Origin: Vicinamibacteria bacterium | GTDB lineage: Bacteria > Acidobacteriota > Vicinamibacteria > Vicinamibacterales > 2-12-FULL-66-21 | Direction: 5' to 3' | Assembly (NCBI GenBank): GCA_025937075.1 | Contig: JAICSD010000192.1 | Location: forward strand, 1 to 8,122 | DNA length: 8,122 nucleotides | Shown: positions 5,368 to 8,122 of the stretch, piece by piece | Layout of the letters: each line of letters starts with the position of its first letter | How positions within the stretch are numbered: position 1 is the first letter of the stretch | Made by a program: the position numbers and the translations under genes | The notes under the pieces: generated by a model | Databases searched by the model: none | What the model was told of the DNA's origin: nothing | Seen by the model: only the letters and a program-made list of their open reading frames with translations

Positions 5368-8106
5368 GTGACCGAGCGTTCAGGAATTATAGTCCCCGCC
5401 GCATCGCCGCACGCGCCCCCCGACGATCCTCATCGTCCGCTGCGTGCCGACGTGCGCCTGCTCGGGCGGCTGCTCGGCGACACGCTGCGGCGCCATGAAG
5501 GGGACGCCTTCTTCGAGCGCGTCGAGCGCGTGCGCGCGGCGGCGAAATTCGCACGTCAATCACACCACGCCTCCGATCCGTTGTCCGAGCTCGCCACCGA
5601 ACTGGCCTCGATGCCGGTGACCGAGGCGCTGCCGATCGCCCGCGCCTTCGCGCACTTCCTGAACCTCGCGAACGTTGCGGAACAGCACCATCGTGTGCGG
5701 CGGCGGCGCGCCTATCAGCGCGATCCGAAAGCGTCCGCGCAGCCGGCGTCGATCGAGGAGGCGCTTCCGCGGCTCGCACGCGGTGGAATCGGCCGGGACG
5801 CCCTGCATCGCGCGGTCTGCAATCTCCGGATCGAGCTGGTGCTCACGGCGCATCCGACCGAAGTGATGCGCCGCACGCTGCAGTACAAGTACCGGCGCAT
5901 GGCGGACGCGCTTACCGGTCTGGATCGATCCGACCTGACGCCGCCCGAGCGCGAGACGCTGATCGAGACGCTGCGGCGCGAGATCACGGCGGCGTGGGAG
6001 ACGGAGGACGTCCGCCGCGATCGTCCAACGCCTCTGGAGGAAGTACGGACCGCGCTCACCGTCTTCGAGCAGACGCTGTGGGAAGCGCTGCCCGACACGC
6101 TGCGGTCGCTCGACCGCACGCTCCGCGGCGTCACCGGACGCGGCCTCCCCCTCGACGTGTCCCCGATCCGTTTCGGGTCGTGGATCGGCGGCGATCGCGA
6201 CGGCAATCCGTCCGTGACGGCGGACGTCACGCGGAAGGCATGCCTCATCGCGCGCCGCGCGGCCGTCCTGTTCTACGCGCGCGACATCGAGGATCTCGCG
6301 GGCGAGCTGTCGATGTCGAGGGCGAGCCCGCAGGCAGTCGCGCTCGCCAAAGGAGCGCCCGAGCCGTATCGGGCGGTCTTGCGCGGCGTGCAGGCGCGTC
6401 TGGAGGCGACGCGCCGCTGGCTCGAGGACGCGCTCGCGCGTGAAGGCCCGTCGGGGCCCGAGCCGATTGACGTGTATCAGCGCGCCGAGGAGTTCGCGGA
6501 TCCGCTGAGACTCTGCTACCGCTCGCTGCACGCGACCGGCAATGGCATCATCGCGGACGGCCGGCTGCTCGACCTGATCCGGCGGATCGCCAGCTTCGGT
6601 TTGACGCTCGTGCGGCTCGACATCCGGCAGGAAGCCGCGCGCCACACGGACGCGATCACCGCGCTCACGAAGCACCTCGGCCTGACGCCGTACTCGGAAC
6701 TGTCAGAAGACGATCGCGTTCAGTTCCTGCTGAAGGCAATCGCCGACGAGCTTCGCGCCCCGGCGGATTTCAATCCCGATCCCGCCGTCGCCGAAGTCCT
6801 GGCCACGTTCCGCGTCCTCACGCAGATTCCTCCGGAGTCGCTCGGCGCATACGTGATCACGATGGCCGCGCAGCCGTCGGACGTGCTGGCGGTCGAGTTC
6901 CTTCAGCGTCAGGCCGGCGTCGAGCCGCCGCTGCGTGTGGTGCCGCTGTTCGAGACCGCGCGCGATCTGCGCGCCGCGGGCGCCGTGATGGATCGGTTGT
7001 TCTCGCTGCCGTGGTATCGCGATCGGATCAGGAAGAGCGGCGGGCGGCAGGAAGTGATGGTCGGCTACTCCGACTCCGCCAAGGACATCGGACGGCTTGC
7101 GGCGGCATGGGAGCTGTACAAGGGACAGGAGGCGATCGTCGCGGCCGCGCGCGCGCACGGCGTGGCCATCACGCTCTTCCACGGCCGCGGCGGCGGACCG
7201 ACGTCGCTCGCGATTCAGTCGCAGCCGCCGGGCTCGGTCGACGCAACGCTGCGCGTGACGGAACAAGGGGAGATGATCCAGGCGAAGTTCGGGCTGCCCG
7301 GGATCGCGCTCCGCACGCTCGAGGTCTACACGACTGCGACGCTGGAAGCCGCGCTCGCGACACCGGCGCCCCTGAACCCGCGCTGGCGTGCCGCGATGGA
7401 GAAGGTGGCCGGCGCGGCGAGCGCGGCGTTCCGCCGGACGGTGTACGACGACCCGCGCTTCCCGACGTATTTCCGCGCGGCAACGCCCGTCGCGGAGCTG
7501 GATGCGCTGCACATCGGCAGCCGGCCGGCAAAGCGTGGCGCGGGAGGCCTCGGGCTGCTCCGCGCGATCCCGTGGCAGTTCGCCTGGACGCAGACGCGCC
7601 TGCTGCTCGCGTCCTGGCTTGGCGCGGAGGAGCTGACTGGCGACGCTTTGACGAGAGAAGAACAGGAGACGTGCCGGGAGATGTACCGCGCGTGGCCCTT
7701 CTTCCAGTCGACGATCGATCTGCTGCAGATGGTCCTGGCGAAGGCTGACGGCGGGATCGCCGAACACTACGATCGCCAGCTCGTGCCGCCCGATCTGCAG
7801 GGGCTCGGCGCCACTCTTCGCGCGCGCCTCGATCGCGCGTGCGACGCCGTCTTGTGGGTCAGTGGCCAGGAGCGCCTGCTGGAGAGCAACCCGGTGCTGC
7901 GCCGGTCGATCGACGTGCGCAATCCTTACGTGGATCCGATCAATCTCATTCAGGTGGAGCTGCTTCGCCGTCTCGGTGTGCTCCAGAAGATCGCCGCGGC
8001 GTGGGACACCCCGGACGCCGAGCCCGCCGCGGACCTCGTGATGCTGCGACGCGCATTGCTGGTCACGATAAACGGCATCGCGGCCGGGATGCGGAATACG
8101 GGATAG
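5368..8106 (+). CDS. ppc: Phosphoenolpyruvate carboxylase with a shortened catalytic glycine-rich loop
   Basis: The 912-residue enzyme is of the bacterial PEPC type, which forms oxaloacetate from PEP and bicarbonate and so refills the TCA cycle. Conserved blocks run in order: VLTAHPTEV with catalytic H162 (E. coli H138), GSWIGGDRDGNP (270-281), VRLDIRQE with R420 (R396), GYSDSAKD with K572 (K546), FHGRGG with H605 and R607 (H579, R581), LRVTEQGEMI (628-637), K640 (K620), R719 (R699), LRAIPW with R732 (R713), and the C-terminal GMRNTG. The aspartate-site Lys (MVLAKAD), Arg (DVRNPYVDP) and Asn (GMRNTG) are present. Between G609 and G610 six residues are missing compared with the usual GRGGxxGRGG loop, removing the E. 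coli R587 equivalent. The GTG start at 5368 has only a weak GAGAA upstream; family similarity begins near residue 24, so GTG at 5452 is an alternative. Catalytic competence is uncertain because of the loop change. Confidence 0.93.
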   Translation: MTERSGIIVPAASPHAPPDDPHRPLRADVRLLGRLLGDTLRRHEGDAFFERVERVRAAAKFARQSHHASDPLSELATELASMPVTEALPIARAFAHFLNLANVAEQHHRVRRRRAYQRDPKASAQPASIEEALPRLARGGIGRDALHRAVCNLRIELVLTAHPTEVMRRTLQYKYRRMADALTGLDRSDLTPPERETLIETLRREITAAWETEDVRRDRPTPLEEVRTALTVFEQTLWEALPDTLRSLDRTLRGVTGRGLPLDVSPIRFGSWIGGDRDGNPSVTADVTRKACLIARRAAVLFYARDIEDLAGELSMSRASPQAVALAKGAPEPYRAVLRGVQARLEATRRWLEDALAREGPSGPEPIDVYQRAEEFADPLRLCYRSLHATGNGIIADGRLLDLIRRIASFGLTLVRLDIRQEAARHTDAITALTKHLGLTPYSELSEDDRVQFLLKAIADELRAPADFNPDPAVAEVLATFRVLTQIPPESLGAYVITMAAQPSDVLAVEFLQRQAGVEPPLRVVPLFETARDLRAAGAVMDRLFSLPWYRDRIRKSGGRQEVMVGYSDSAKDIGRLAAAWELYKGQEAIVAAARAHGVAITLFHGRGGGPTSLAIQSQPPGSVDATLRVTEQGEMIQAKFGLPGIALRTLEVYTTATLEAALATPAPLNPRWRAAMEKVAGAASAAFRRTVYDDPRFPTYFRAATPVAELDALHIGSRPAKRGAGGLGLLRAIPWQFAWTQTRLLLASWLGAEELTGDALTREEQETCREMYRAWPFFQSTIDLLQMVLAKADGGIAEHYDRQLVPPDLQGLGATLRARLDRACDAVLWVSGQERLLESNPVLRRSIDVRNPYVDPINLIQVELLRRLGVLQKIAAAWDTPDAEPAADLVMLRRALLVTINGIAAGMRNTG
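5386..5393. promoter_or_regulatory. Candidate -10 element(s), AT-rich island at the 5' end of ppc
   Basis: In otherwise GC-rich DNA, the 8 bases ATTATAGT give a perfect TATAAT on the - strand (5391 down to 5386) and TATAGT (5 of 6) on the + strand (5388-5393). The - strand reading would start a cyclodeaminase transcript near 5379, with a leader of about 85 bases carrying the REP hairpin. The + strand reading would start a ppc transcript near 5400, downstream of the GTG at 5368. No convincing -35 hexamer is seen at 16-18 bp spacing on either strand, so this remains a candidate. Confidence 0.3.
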
Positions 8107-8122
8107 CGATCGATTGTCGACG

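Noticed and set aside
5560..6675. Long - strand frames opposite ppc (also 6703-7767)
   Set aside because: Shadows of ppc with no recognisable motifs; PEPC conservation spans the + strand.
7180..7200. A frameshift or sequencing gap as the explanation of the short PEPC loop
   Set aside because: The frame is uninterrupted and the sequence on both sides matches PEPC closely, so any change is a clean 18-bp in-frame loss. A read or assembly error of that exact size remains possible and is noted in the finding.
1..8122. CRISPR arrays, tRNA or rRNA genes, insertion sequences, phage or defence genes
   Set aside because: No regularly spaced repeats, no cloverleaf or rRNA-like sequence and no transposase or integrase motifs were seen; four metabolic genes fill the window.

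Overview
The window is about 8.1 kb of visibly high-G+C bacterial DNA (roughly two-thirds G+C by eye). It is densely coding, with four protein genes and very short gaps. The order is gltB (5' end outside the window) then gltD on the + strand, a stand-alone TIGR00300-type ornithine cyclodeaminase on the - strand, and ppc on the + strand. Codon use, gene content and GTAG-type palindromic repeats would fit an environmental Acidobacteriota lineage such as Vicinamibacteria. That assignment is an impression and is not shown by any marker gene here.

Region by region: bases 2-2572 encode the last 856 residues of the large subunit of NADPH-dependent glutamate synthase. gltD (2565-4007) overlaps it by 8 bases and encodes the small subunit. 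A 55-bp head-to-head pair of REP-like palindromes (4004-4058) fills the gap between gltD and the converging cyclodeaminase gene (5293 down to 4055), and supplies the TAG stop codon of both. The 74-bp divergent gap between the cyclodeaminase and ppc holds a third copy of the repeat (5313-5337). ppc (5368-8106) encodes phosphoenolpyruvate carboxylase. A diverged fourth REP-like hairpin (2508-2532) lies inside the 3' end of gltB. No gene-free stretch exceeds 300 bases, and the last 16 bases (8107-8122) show nothing.

The genes share a carbon/nitrogen theme. PEP carboxylase replenishes oxaloacetate and so 2-oxoglutarate. GltBD turns 2-oxoglutarate plus glutamine into glutamate. The cyclodeaminase turns ornithine, itself made from glutamate, into proline and releases ammonia that can be reassimilated. 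The joint role is inferred from function and adjacency only.

Two observations stand out. First, the PEP carboxylase appears to lack six residues of its catalytic glycine-rich loop, including the residue equivalent to E. coli Arg587, although the rest of the enzyme looks intact. Second, both outer GTAG ends of the REP pair coincide exactly with the stop codons of the two convergent genes.
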